Source: Gavia stellata | Lineage: Eukaryota > Chordata > Aves > Gaviiformes > Gaviidae | Direction: 5' to 3' | Length of the DNA: 64,000 bases | Assembly (NCBI RefSeq): GCF_030936135.1 | Contig: NC_082595.1 | Span: forward strand, 86,232,451-86,296,450 | Shown: positions 13,526 to 25,700 of the stretch, in pieces | Numbering within the stretch: the stretch's first letter is position 1 | How the letters are laid out: the number at the start of each line of letters is the position of its first letter | The notes under the pieces: generated by a model | Told to the model about the DNA's origin: nothing | The model's database searches: none | Seen by the model: only the letters and a program-made list of their open reading frames with translations | Made by a program: the position numbers and the translations under genes

Positions 13526-16500
13526 TTCAGTCTTTCTAACTTGCTTTTTAAGTTTGTAATTAAGGGCTTGACTTATTGCTTGCCTCAAGTAAATTTGTTT
13601 TCTCTCTAAGTTCCTGCCACACTGCAAAGATGGGACAGTAAGTGGCAGGGCACAGAGTGCAGTTCCTGTCCGCACTGGGAAACATCAGGTTACTCAGTGT
13701 TATACCCTTGTGTCTATTGTTGGGGCATACAATGCATGCACTAATTTCACAGCATCATTTCTTTGTTCACACTAATTTTCAACAGAACTTATGGAATCTC
13801 TTCTGCTTCCTTCAGCTAAGATTGCAAGCAGGAATAATTTATGAGAAAGTATTGCAATAATTGTCACTTCCTTGGCTTTCAGAAGCGTGTGGTTACAACT
13901 AAGTGTTTTGCCAAAGCTCATCTATTTTTGTTTTAATCTTCTTTTATTGATACATAGATGTTTAGAATGCTTATTTCCTACTACTTATCTCCATGCTCGC
14001 CCCTTGTAATTCAAGCCCAATTTTATTCAGCAGCTAATGTTGACTCTGTCTAAGCCCTTCCCTCAGAGATGTGAAGATCGTGTCACAGTGTCCCAGAAGT
14101 AACTATGCATGGGATAAAAACAATTGCCTTTTATCAGCTTTAGATTTGCAACTCTCAGTTTCCCAGGATGACCCTATTTCTTCTATTATAAAAGCCCAGC
14201 TCATACAGTGCATGATTCACATTCTGTGATTTGTGATTGCTTTATATATCCATATCCCACATTCTCTTATTCACCCACTTTACAAAACCAGGCGGTGAAA
14301 TCCTGACCTTATTGAACTTGGTGGGAGTTTTGACATTGCCTTCAATAACACTGGGATTTCACCTAAAATCTCTGTAGCCTCTGGATGAAAGAGCCTTTGG
14401 TCTTTTCTTTTTGGAGGGGGAGGAAGAGCACTGAGACACAGGTGATGGTATTTACTTTTTCATTAGATGTATCTCTTCCATTTCTGAGATATAATAGTCA
14501 ATAGGATCAGAGAGATATAAAGGTGAAGTAATCAGAATTTGCCAGCATGGGAATACAATGGCTGAAATCTGCATGAGCAGTTTTGTCAGTATGTGTAAAA
14601 ACCTGGACTTAAGAGACCACATGACTCATTTGGCTTGCCAGCAATAAGCATAAATAGGTTATAAAGAAAATGTAATTCTAGTCTCTGTTAAAGATAAGCC
14701 AGGCCTGGTTAATCAAAGTTTTAAATGAATCAGAGGTGAAACAAAATTATCCAGAGGTTTAATTTTAGCTTGAAATGAATGTAATTTCCATTCCCCATTC
14801 GTTCCTTTATGTCCCATGACTGATGGATCACTTTCCTCCCTCTCAGGGAGTGCAAACACAAGGAGTGGGAGCCCCTTTCATGCCGGATTGCTGTTAGAGA
14901 GCTTTCTAATATCCCTTCCACTACCCTTTTTGCACTGGATTCCACTGCAGAGGCAGTGAAATGTATATAGGGTTTCAGAGATGGAAAAAAATGTACAGCT
15001 TTATACTTCAAATGTAGGAAGTACAAGCCTAACAGGAGCCAACAGTGTTGGCTGCATGCTCAGCACATGAGACTTGGACAATGCAACCATATTCCTGAAA
15101 TTGATGTCATCACTGGGATCACACTCTAAAATGCCCTGCTGGAACATGCTAACAGGGGGACCATTACTGCTACATTGCCTGTTTGCTTATGGAAAATTGC
15201 TGCTTGGCCAGTCCTGTGACTGATTCCCTATTTCCCCTCTCTTTTTCAATTTCCCTTTTCAGTTTGTAAGCCTGTCTAGGAATACAGTGAGCCTGAGTAA
15301 CAGTGCTCTGTTGTTGAGCTGACACGCACAAGTCTTATATGACAGCAGTAAAATGGTGTCACAATGGAGCCTTGGAATGAATCCAGAGAAATATTTTTTC
15401 AATATTTCTTTCCTCAATCCTGCAAACACAGTCTGGGGAGTTATATCTTGACTGATTAAACAATGAGCAGCATTCAGCATGAGGTAAGCAAGCTGTCAGC
15501 AGCTCACTGAGCTGAGCAGGTTGGTCTGCATTGCTCCATCTATTTTGTTAAATTACATTTCTCTGTGGCTCTGTCACTCATCCCATGCTCTCACCCCACT
15601 CTATTCCATTCCACTCACATTACTTTTGACAGTTACAGTCTCTCCAACCACAGAAATATGTATGTAAACACCTCACCATCTTTATTAAACTTAGCTACAT
15701 ACTATGCCTCTGAAATATGAAGGTTTTCCTTATATTATAGGAAGGAATGGAAGTTCACAGATATCACACAGATTTTGCTAGCCTCCCTTGAGAGCCAGGA
15801 CAATAATATGCTTCACAAAGCATCCTCTCATTGTGCCTTGCAGAACCCAGGAAACCCTGAAGAGGCAGCAAAATTGCTCCTCCTCTCTCAGACCTCGTGC
15901 CAGCAAAGGTTCAGTGGGACTCTATGCTCTGCCTTCAACAGGGGACAACATAGAAAGAACAACCCTTGAAAATGCCTGTCCTCCAGCTTTCTGCAATCAT
16001 GTCAAAACAGAATTGTTCCTGCTTTATAGAGGAAAAGTTCTATATGCAAGACTTCCAACATCTTTTGAAGATCACACACAGCCTAGAGAATACCATCCAG
16101 GTTTCTGGCAATAGGTCATCAGGTGATGTTTGGTTTTGTGCTGTTATTTATTTCTTAGATGCCAACATGAGAGACACATCTTAGGACAGAAAATCAAGCA
16201 ATTATTTTTCAGTACAATGTAATCTCCTCAGACTTCTTGGACAATAAAATGCCATTAAGGATGCAATAAAAAATAAAAAATGGTTTATCAGAAAGGGCTG
16301 AGAGTTTGGGGTTTTTGGACAATAAAAATATCAGCCAGATAATCAACTCCTCTCAGAAATTTAGAAGTATTTTATGCCAGGTCCTAAAAATGACAAATGT
16401 TTTTTAATTACTCTTTAGGTGTTTGGTATAGAATGCTGAACTGGGACATAAGCTCTCTATTCGGTGAATGGGAAAAGAAAGATACCTCCAGACAGAAGAC

Positions 16501-17899
16501 AAACTGAATGAAAAAGAGAAAGCAAAAGCCCAAAAGAAATACTGAAAACTTGGTTAAGTCCAATAAGGAAGATGGTTTCCTGCACTCAAGTGCAGAGTTC
16601 TTGTGCTAAGGTAAATGCCTCTCTCAAAAAAATAAAAAAGAAGAAAAAAAGGAGGGATCAGCTCTAACACACTTACTTAGACTGTATATACTTAGAACTT
16701 ATGAATGATGCAGGAAACTTATAATCTACATACTAAAAAGGAAACCAGCCACCATTTTCCATCTCTTTTGTCATCAGGCTTCAGCAGAAGATGGATGCTA
16801 TATTCCTCTGCTCCTCTTGAAACTATTCCTCTGGCCAGTGACTGAAAAAGTCACCAGATAAGATATGTAAAATTGTGGGAATGGGAACTCAGTTTTGGGG
16901 CTGCTTGTTTCTTGAATGACTGTCCAAACTGTTAGGACAGAAAGTCATACCTTTCTCTTCAAGCCAGGCCAACTTTCCCTCCCCAGGTGGAGATACCACT
17001 CAATTGCATGTGAATGCCAGTCTTATGCATGTGTGCAACAGGATAGGCTCTGGCAGCAGCTCAGACACTGGTGACCTGGTGGTCCATGGTGGAGAGCCCC
17101 TTCTCTACAGCTCCAGAGCAGGATGAGGCATGGGAACTGGGCACCCAATCCCTCAGTCCTGTCAGCAAAAGCGATACCACAAGTGACCAGAAACAGACCT
17201 TCTGTTGGTTAAAGAGTTTGGCAGTTTGATTTGACCGTTGAATTCAAAGTGTCTATCTTATCTAGGTACCTTTAGTGTCCAGCAGCAGCTGAAAAAGACA
17301 TTTTCAGGATCAGTTTTGGAGCCTAACTCCAAATTCAACTGAAATCCTATATTGGTCTTGGTCCCTTGTGTATGTTACTGCTTGTTTCCTTTATTCTTCT
17401 CCGTGATATCTGAGAAAAATGCTCATTGTGCCTCTGCATTTTGGGAAGACAAAGTATTTGCCACAGTTTGTAATCATTGTAAGGGCTTGTGTCAAATCCC
17501 TACAGTTAGTTAGAGTTCATTTTATTGATTTGAGTAAACCAAATTCAATTGCTTATCCTTCAGTGATTTTTAATAACAATTCAGCCCTTTCCCCTAATGG
17601 TTTCCTGACTAACATTACTTGTAAAATTGAGATGTTACTTTAGAGCTTATAACAAGCCAATGCTTTTCAACTACTTGCAGTGCTTGGACAGCTTCTGTAC
17701 TGATAATTTTCCCTCCCTATTAAACTCAGGATTCAGGCACAAACACTATACCTAACTTCTAGCTACCTGGCTCTCCTGGAGTGGAAGTGTGTAGGCTTTT
17801 TATAGGAAGATGTGCATATTTCATCCCTCTTTTTGGGGTCCCTGGATGAAGAGGGCTGAGAGTGCTCAGTGGCCTACGGTGAGCCTCAAGAAGTTACTG
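13526..17899. other. gene-free stretch; one possible ancient repeat
   Basis: No exon was recognised. Near 14285-14370 the text 'gaaatcctgacc', 'ggtgggagttttgacattg', 'ccttcaataa' and 'gggatttcacc' resembles an old dispersed amniote repeat with an imperfect inverted structure ('gaaatcc' against 'ggatttc'). I cannot name its family. The remainder is AT-rich and without signal. Confidence 0.4.
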
Positions 17900-18125
17900 C
17901 AGTCAGACATCTCTGCTCCCAACTACAGATCCTGTCCTGGAGAGCTTTCGGTTAAAAGTGGGTGGCAATGATACTAGGGAGAGGGAGCAGGAAGAGAGGA
18001 GCCTTGATCCTCTCCCTGGGATACATTTCACATTAGCAGTGGATGAGAAACAAGAAATGGTAATAATTATGGGAGCCTGACCTGTGTGCAAGACTCAACC
18101 TTACCATCTAAGAGCTCTAACCACT
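17900..18125 (-). repeat. possible tRNA-derived SINE fragment
   Basis: On the minus strand from about 18125 the text 'agtggttagagctcttagat' is followed by 'ggtaaggttgagtcttgc'. The first resembles the D-arm and A-box of a tRNA (TGGTTAGAGC). The second resembles the T-arm and B-box with one base missing (GGTT-GAGTC against GGTTCGAGTC). Their spacing is about that of a tRNA gene. The cloverleaf does not look complete, so a working tRNA is unlikely. A SINE head with a downstream body is the more natural reading. The family is unknown and coincidence is possible. Confidence 0.35.
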
Positions 18126-19764
18126 AATTCATTGATTCATATTCCTTGCTTGTTTTTCCTCTAAGTCCCAAGTACGCTTTTGAGTCTGACTCTTAGATAT
18201 CTAAGATATACTTCGTAACATAACAGCTATCTGAGGGGCTCAAAATGATAATTGTTTTGACCTATATCCCAATGATGGTAGTAGTTATTCAGAAACCACT
18301 ACAATAAGTGGCTGCAGTAATTTGTACTTTTGAAGTATGCCTGCTGAGCATAGCCCTTATCTTCGACCTTGGCATCAATGAAAGCATGACAGATCCCAGA
18401 GGTTTTCAGGCATATGTTAGCTTGTTTGAAATTATTACTGTGGTGACCTTTATTTCAAATAATGAAGCATATTTTCTGTATGCTATAATATCAATGAATT
18501 CTTTACATTCATCAGTTACAACTAGCTCTTGTTAATTCTACTGTGCATCTCCTTTGGCTATATTCTGTGTTAAATCAGTTGCTACATAAAAAATGACAAC
18601 CAGACCTGCTGTGTATATTATGCTTTTATTTTACAATGAGGAGTTGAATATGCCTAGACCACAGGTTCTGTTACCTTTTGTTTTCATTGTTTTGTTCTCA
18701 AAAACAAAATTTACTTCACTTAGTTTAATGTAGTAATCTGTACTGTTGTGATAAAGAAGTTTTTATCAACCCTCCAATATTAAATTCTATTGTTTATATT
18801 ATTTAAAATTACGGAGATCTCCTACATGTATTTCCCATAACTTTAGAGACTAAAACACCCTTCAGAAAAAAAAAAAAAACCAAAACATTAAAATAAATTG
18901 CATTTGTTTATAGGTATTCTCTTTGGGGGAGTTTTAATCCAAATTAACTCAGTAAGGCTTTTTACAGTCTGGAAACAAAACAGAGCAATGGTATTTTTTG
19001 TAAAGAGATGTTCTCTCTTATGCCATGAAGTTATAACTGATAAGGAAGATCAGTTTTCTAGCTAATAGTCAATCATGGCTAATGGCTATCTCTTGCAGTT
19101 ATTAAATGTTTGTTGGTTATTCTCATCATTTGAATAGTACATATTTCCAGAAATTAATTCTTATGCTTTGGGATTTGAACTGTTTTCTACATCAGTGTTT
19201 CTCACACTATTTGGTCTAAAAAATAAACTTAACCACATTAATGGATCTGGATTCATAGTTTCCTGAGAAAAAAAAGATTCTCAAACCCCAGCCCCATGTG
19301 CTATACAGTTTTTGACCATAACACGTTACTATGTGGCTCATGATGTTACACATTTCCATCTTAATGCTAATCTAGGCTGTCCTCAATTCCTTTTCAGTAG
19401 TTGTGAGAACATGCATTTAAATTCTTCCATGTACGATCCTGCAACAATAACGTTTGAAGCAATCATCCAAGTTTGCAAAGACTCCAGAAGGAAGAAGCAA
19501 ATTGGCTAGATATTGCTGTATTGTCAAAATGCTTGTGTCTGACAGAGTGAAAATCCTTAGACTGTATCCTGGTCCAGGTTTCCACACAATGTGTCTTCCA
19601 CTTTCTTGCCAAGAAAAAATGTCAGGAAGATCACCTGGTGTGAGGGGTGTCTCCTGTCAGACTAATTAAGTGGGAGAGCTTCGATGATTGAATTAGCTTA
19701 ATGAGTTTCAAGGAAGACCAGGAGCTTATCAACATAATGCACATACAAATCTCTAGTGGAAGGG
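18126..19764. other. gene-free stretch, no recognised feature
   Basis: AT-rich sequence with an A-rich run at about 18867-18880. No coding or repeat feature was recognised. Confidence 0.5.
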
Positions 19765-20289
19765 TGTCCTGGTTTTGGCTAAGACAGAGTTAATTTTCTT
19801 CCTGGTAACTGGTATAGTACTGTGTTTTGGATTTAGGATGAGCATAATGTTGATAACACACGGATGTTTTAGCTGTTGCTGAGCAGTGCTTACACTGAGT
19901 CAAGGACTTTTCAGCTTCTTGCACTGCCCAGCCAGGTGCACAGGAAGCTGGGAGGGGACACAGCCGGGACAGCTGACCCAAACTGGCCAAAGGGATATTC
20001 TATACCATATGATGTCATGCTGAACAAAAACTGGGGGGCCACAGCCGCTGCTTGGGAATGGACTGGGAATCCACCAGTGGGTGGTGAGCAATTGAATTGT
20101 GCATCACTTGTTCTGCATATTATTTTATATTTTTTTTCCATTTTTTCCTGTCTTATTAAAACTGTTTTTATCTCAACTTATGAGTTCTACATTTTTTTCT
20201 CCGTTTCTCTCCCCCATCACACTGTGGGGATGGGGAGTGAGCGAGCAGCTGTGTGGTGCTTAATTGCTGGCTGGGGTTAAACCACAACA
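19765..20289 (+). mobile_element. solo LTR of an endogenous retrovirus, plus orientation
   Basis: A 525-bp block opens TGTCCTGGTTTTGGC and closes GGGGTTAAACCACAACA, giving TG...CA ends. I recognise this type from bird genomes. An ATTAAA poly(A) signal lies at 20155-20160, followed by a T-rich U5 with 'tctcaacttatgagttct'. The flanks share aggg (19761-19764 and 20290-20293); five bases each side read aaggg and agggg, a probable short target-site duplication with one change. A 134-codon open frame at 19876-20280 lies wholly inside the LTR, has no viral protein motif, and is best read as non-coding. Confidence 0.8.
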
Positions 20290-21559
20290 AGGGGGAAATG
20301 GTTAGTTGGGAAAAGGGGCACAAGTATCAGGAAGACGAACCTGCTATTCAACAGGTCATTTACATCCAATCCAGCATCCGCACTGCACCACCAAAGAAAG
20401 AATACTTACAGTGATGGACAAGGAGGAAAAGTCATTTGCTCCTGAAGATATTTATGACTACTGTGCAAAGTGGAAATAAAATAACGGTAATGGTTGGCTA
20501 GTCTCCCTTTAAATGGATGGATGCATCAAGGTGCTCCCTGCCAGGAGCTCATACCTGTGACAGTATGAAGAATTACCAAGGCTCAGCAAGGCTCACTCTG
20601 ACTGCCACATTGTGGCATGGATGACACCTGAGCAGAGGTGATAACAGGCTCTGAGCCTGACGGAAGGGGAGTCAAGGATCTGGGGGAGACAACAATCTTC
20701 CGTCCCTCTAGCCCAGAGGGACAGAGCCATAAAAACATAGCTGCAGAGGTAGTGGCTGCTTGGGAAGGTCTGGGTTTTTTTCCTTCATCATATGCCAGTG
20801 TCCCAAGAAGGAAACTGTTCAGTAGGAATTAAGTCTTTCTCACACAGAAGGGAGAAGAAAAGATCTCAGGCCTGGATTTTCTCACTGGATGAGGAGAGCT
20901 AGAACGAGGACGGATGGCAGCTCATGTCAAATTTAGAGGTAGGTAGACTAGATAAAACCCTGAAAAACTGGTGAAGTATGGTAAGGGGGGCAACCAGGTC
21001 AATCAATCTACTGAACATTTTAGATGCACCTACACTGGAAAAAGAACTATGGCAAACGAACAAGAAGAAACAAAAATGTGTATATGTAATCAACATTATT
21101 GCTGCACCAAAGCTATCACTCAGTTCATCATTTCTGTAACATGAATGCTGATGAAGAATAATGACACCCATTAAGGAATAGACAGAACAGATAGAATTTT
21201 GTATATCAAGGGCATATGCACTTTCCCTGAGTCCAAACTATAATGATAATTAGACTCATTAGACCTCTGCACAGTGACAGAAGGAAAAAACCCAACAGTA
21301 TTACTGTCAGGTATGGTCTATTGCTGGCCTCTAAAATAACAAGATCAAGTGGAAGAAGCCTTTAGAAAAGAACAAAAAGAAAAAAGTGTTAGCACAACCA
21401 TCTGACAGATAGGCTTTGATGTTAATGGCAGGTTTCTAACTCCAGATCCACTGAAGAAAGAGAACAAGACTACACAACAGGCAAGCGGGACATGGCTAAA
21501 TATCTTTAAATCCAGGAAGTTAAGACAGCACCCGAAAAATAGTGACTTCGTCAGTTCTG
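20290..21559. other. gene-free stretch, possibly the decayed upstream part of a CR1
   Basis: No gene was recognised. The A- and G-rich texture towards the right resembles the decayed CR1 that follows, so part of it may be the older 5' portion of that element. No motif proves this. Confidence 0.3.
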
Positions 21560-22790
21560 AACCACTTTTGAAAACTGGCAGTATAAGAGACAGTAATCAT
21601 GTCATGTAGTGTTACATTCCTAGAGAAAAAAAGAGACCAAACAATAGAATAGGCCTAAAAGCTACTGAAATTAATGTAACTTCAATTCTCTAAGAAATAT
21701 TAAAGCAAAAAACCTGAAAAAGTGTACTTATCATCTAGAAGATACCAAAATGATAAGCAATAGTCAGTATGGGTTTGTCAAAAAGAAATCCTGTTGAACC
21801 AATTCAATTTCCATGACATAACAACAAACCTGGTAGTGAGGTGAAAGCAGACATTTGGAATTGAATAGGACTTTTGACCCTATCCAACAGGATATTCACT
21901 TGACTTCCTCCAAAAGTACACTCATGATTAGCTTACCAGAAAATGGATAGGCAATTGGAGAAAATTTTTTCAAGAGTTCAAAAATTAAAGGATGAATTAA
22001 GTACTATAGGAGGATTTTGTGGGTTCCATAATCTTAAATATTTTCATTAGGGACCTGAACTAAAGACTAATCATTAAATGTTTAAGAAGCGTGAGGGGCT
22101 GTAAGCTTACTATAAGAGGAAAATGAGAATGAAACGTCTTGACAAATGGAAGAAACTGTCAGAAAAACAAAAAAAGAAGAAGAAATACCAGTCCTAGACA
22201 GGAAGTAGTGACAATTAAAAATCAGTTACACATAGCAATCAACGGCACATAATGTCAGTGCAAATAAGAGTTTGGGTAATGATTGTTTACAAACTAATCA
22301 TAGTTAATGTTACTGAAGTACTGAAATACTGAAAGATAAAAACTGAATTGTTTAAAGTGAATCACAGGAAGTAATCATTCTGCTCTCCTCAGCACTGATA
22401 TGGCCTCCCCAGGACTATTGTTTCCAGTTGTGAATGTTACACACCAAAAAGATGTCCCCACAGGAATTATCAGAGAGACAGTAAATGTGGAAACATGAAA
22501 ATGTGATTTGGTTTGTCAAGAGAAAAGAAAACTGTGGGGAAACAGGACAACAAGCTTAAAAAGCTGCTTAAAAAAAAGGAAGGGAATAAACTTTTTTCAT
22601 GCCTACTGTGAATGAGACAAGTAGTATGGACCAGAATTGCAGCAATGGAGGTGTACATCAGGCAGGTGGAAAAGCCTCTAATGGGAAAGACGGGTAAGTA
22701 CGGGAGTAGATTGCTTAGGGATAATGTGCAACATCTTCCTCTGCAGGTTTTATGAACTTACCAGGGATCTGTCAGGAATAGTTTAGACAC
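21560..22790 (+). mobile_element. ancient CR1-type LINE copy, heavily decayed
   Basis: Recognisable blocks in CR1 order on the plus strand: 'caatagtcagtatgggtttg' with 'tcaaaaagaaatcctg' (upstream of the palm); 'ggacttttgaccctatccaa', the remnant of the FSKAFDTV catalytic-Asp block; 'aatattttcattagggacct', the remnant of the NIFINDL block; 'ctgctctcctcagcactgat' (thumb); and 'ccagggatctgtcaggaata' (3' end). Indels and stops are everywhere and no open frame survives. This is an older CR1 lineage than the copies at 9, 28 and 35 kb. Ends are approximate. Confidence 0.7.
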
Positions 22791-25700
22791 AAGCAGTCTT
22801 GCCTCAAATGGGGGAGGAAAAATGAGATGGACTTTCAATTCCCAGCTTATTTTCTGTGATTCTGAGCAAAATTCTATCAAAAAAAGAAAAAAGAGTGCAC
22901 AGGTTAATATCAGTAGGCTACATTGGATAACTAGTGTCATTATAGGAAATACTCATTTCCTGCATTGCTTTTCCACTAAGATTTGTGCACTTTACAGGTA
23001 TCTTATGTATAGTTTCAAATCCAGCATTTATCCAGCATGTCTCCAGCATATATTCCCAGCTGCTCAGTTCTGTCTTTTTAGCTGAGACCAGTTTGTGGTT
23101 CTAAATGCTTGATAACATTTCTCGTGCAGTACAGCATAGTACTTGTACAGTGTAACTAATGAATCATACTGCCATCCCAAATCTTCTCAAAAGGACTTTT
23201 CCTTGTTTTAAACACCCTTGAGGTCTAAAGCAATATTCTCTATTACTGTCAGTCTCATGCGAGTCGGTTCCTGTGCTGGGCTAAGGCCATCTGTGACTCC
23301 CCAGTTTTGACATCATGTCTTGGTTTTTGTACTGGAATTACATGTAGGCTGTAATGAGCTGTAAGTTCTGCTTGCCTTATGGACCACAAGGAAGTATGGT
23401 CACTCAGCTGGAAACATATTGTTTCCTTATCTTAATAGCACGCAGGCAGCTTACTGCTTTTTGAATGTGAATTCTGTTTCTGTACCTCTAATGTGGTTGT
23501 CCTGATGGCAATTTCATTACAGAAACAAAGAGCTTCATGCATTTTTTAAATTAGGAAGAAAAATGTTCCACATTTGTTGAAAACCTTTGGACTATTATTC
23601 ACTGACATAATTTGACTTGTGTTTCATTCTGCAGAAAATGGCATAATCCAAGTCAATCAAGTTTTTCCACTCACGTTTTATTCAAAAGAATAATGCAGCT
23701 TTACTAGGTATAAAAAGAAAACAGTGCTTAGGGTGCATGCATGTGTTTCTCTCAGCCACAGGAAATGCACACTGGAAGATCACTTAACTATCCCATATGC
23801 TACTTTTTAATGTTCTTAATGGACCCAGCAGATTGCCTAATGCAGCATCTTGTCTCTGCCAGGAATTAGTACAGGTGCATTAGGGAGAAGCATAAGGAAC
23901 AAAGTGTATACAGAATGATCCCTCCTTAGCCTACTTTCTTCTCTTATTAATTTTATAAGTTATATTTAGAAATACGTATTTTAAAAATTAGTTGTCAAGT
24001 ACATGCTTTCTAAAGAAATAATGTATTTTTTACTATACAGTGGTGGTGGGGGGGAGATGCCCCCATGAAAACATTTCTCTTTTGTATTACTTATTACTGG
24101 AAAGGGGAGCAATATCATCTTCATCAAAGCCATATTCCCCAGTGTAAGAAACGAGAGAGCAAAAGTTTCTTTTTTTCATGCTTTTAATGCAATTAGGAGT
24201 ATTCAATCCCTAGCCCTCTGGTCAAATCCCAATGAGGACAGCATTTAATCGTGTGACTGGCTGGCTCGGCACCTCTCAGAGGACAGCCCTTTGCTTTTTC
24301 TGGAGGTGGGCAATGCGGGGCTGCCTGGCTGGGCAGGCAGAGCATGGCTTCAGAGCATGCAGCAGCTCACTTTCTCCCTGCCCCAGGAATGGGAGTCACC
24401 AGCTGTGCAGAGGAAAGAAGTGCTGCCATCTCCCACGCACTTCTGGCAGCTGCCTGTATTTAATTTTTGCAACTACATCCTTTATACTTGCCATAAACTG
24501 GCTTGCGGGACACTGATTTTGAGATAAAAGGGAAAGGCTCCCACGTTACCCAGCAGTACTCTTCAGGGCAGCCAAGGTGTGCCAGGATGCTCAGGTTAGC
24601 TTAGGAGGTCTTTGCAACAGGATGCTGTGTAAAAGAAGAGTTTTATGCTCACTGTCACTAGCGTGGAGAGTTCCTTGGCACACAGCAAGAGAGGGATGGA
24701 CACTTGAATATTTGGGATCCCTAGGGAATTTGCAACAGATGCAACAGCACCAGTCAGACTTCACTGAACAAGAAAGAAGGAAATGCAGTGACTAGAAATG
24801 TCACTCGGTCATGTCTGCGAAAAAAACCAAGCACTTCTGAAACACCTTCAAAGCTTGTTCCAGATGTAGACTGGAAGAGTGATGCCTGTACTTTCGCACT
24901 CATGCAGTACACCCCTAATTACTGTTCAGATGCCAGAAAAACTATAAAGAATTAAATGCAAATAATTTTCACAGACCTGAGGTAACGCTTTAGGAAGAAG
25001 CAGCAGCACTGTTGATGCACACTACTAAGTGCACCAGCCACATTGACCGGTGACCACATAGAAACACACATCTGCCTTACACAATTTGGAAACCTCACAC
25101 CTGCACACCTGAACAGTCTTTATCAACACTTGCCCTGAGAAGAAAGGTGGGTAAGCAGCTCATAGCATGAGCAGCACATGAAGTTACTCATCTAGAAACT
25201 GCCTCACTAGATCAATGATTGTAACACAGGAATGAACTTTATAAATACTTTTGCTCACAGTGCAATCAGCAGTTCAATACAGTGGTGCACTTTTTTACTG
25301 CACAACTGGACTATCTTAGCAGAGAGCTATCGGCAGCGGCATGGTGAATTCTGAACTAAGGAAGGCAGGGGAAAAAACCCAGCAAGAAAAGTAACTATAT
25401 GGAAATGGATTAACAGAGCTTTCAAAAGGGACACTGTGACTGAAGCTGTGCACGGCTTGAAAAAGCAAATGGCATTTGAGAGAAGTCTACCGAACATAAC
25501 TTTGCTCAGGTTGCTAAAATGACTCTGGGATTTTTCTGCAAATGCAGAAATGTTAGGATAAGAAGTGATTGAAACAGTATAATGAGAGGGAACAAGGCAG
25601 TTGATTGGGCTTAGCCCAGCAACAGGCTCTGTTCTGTTACTACACCGTGATTCATTATTTAAATGCAAATGCTAACATGCCAGATAGCACCTCAGTGAGC

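Noticed and set aside
13455..13620. a full-length CR1 insertion
   Set aside because: Only the 3'-end-like text is recognisable; the rest cannot be aligned by eye, so only a weak remnant is listed.
18055..18120. functional tRNA gene on the minus strand
   Set aside because: A- and B-box resemblance is imperfect, the T-arm lacks a base and no complete acceptor stem was found; kept only as a possible SINE.
19876..20280. 134-codon open frame as a possible protein
   Set aside because: It lies wholly inside a TG...CA LTR and shows no protein domain.
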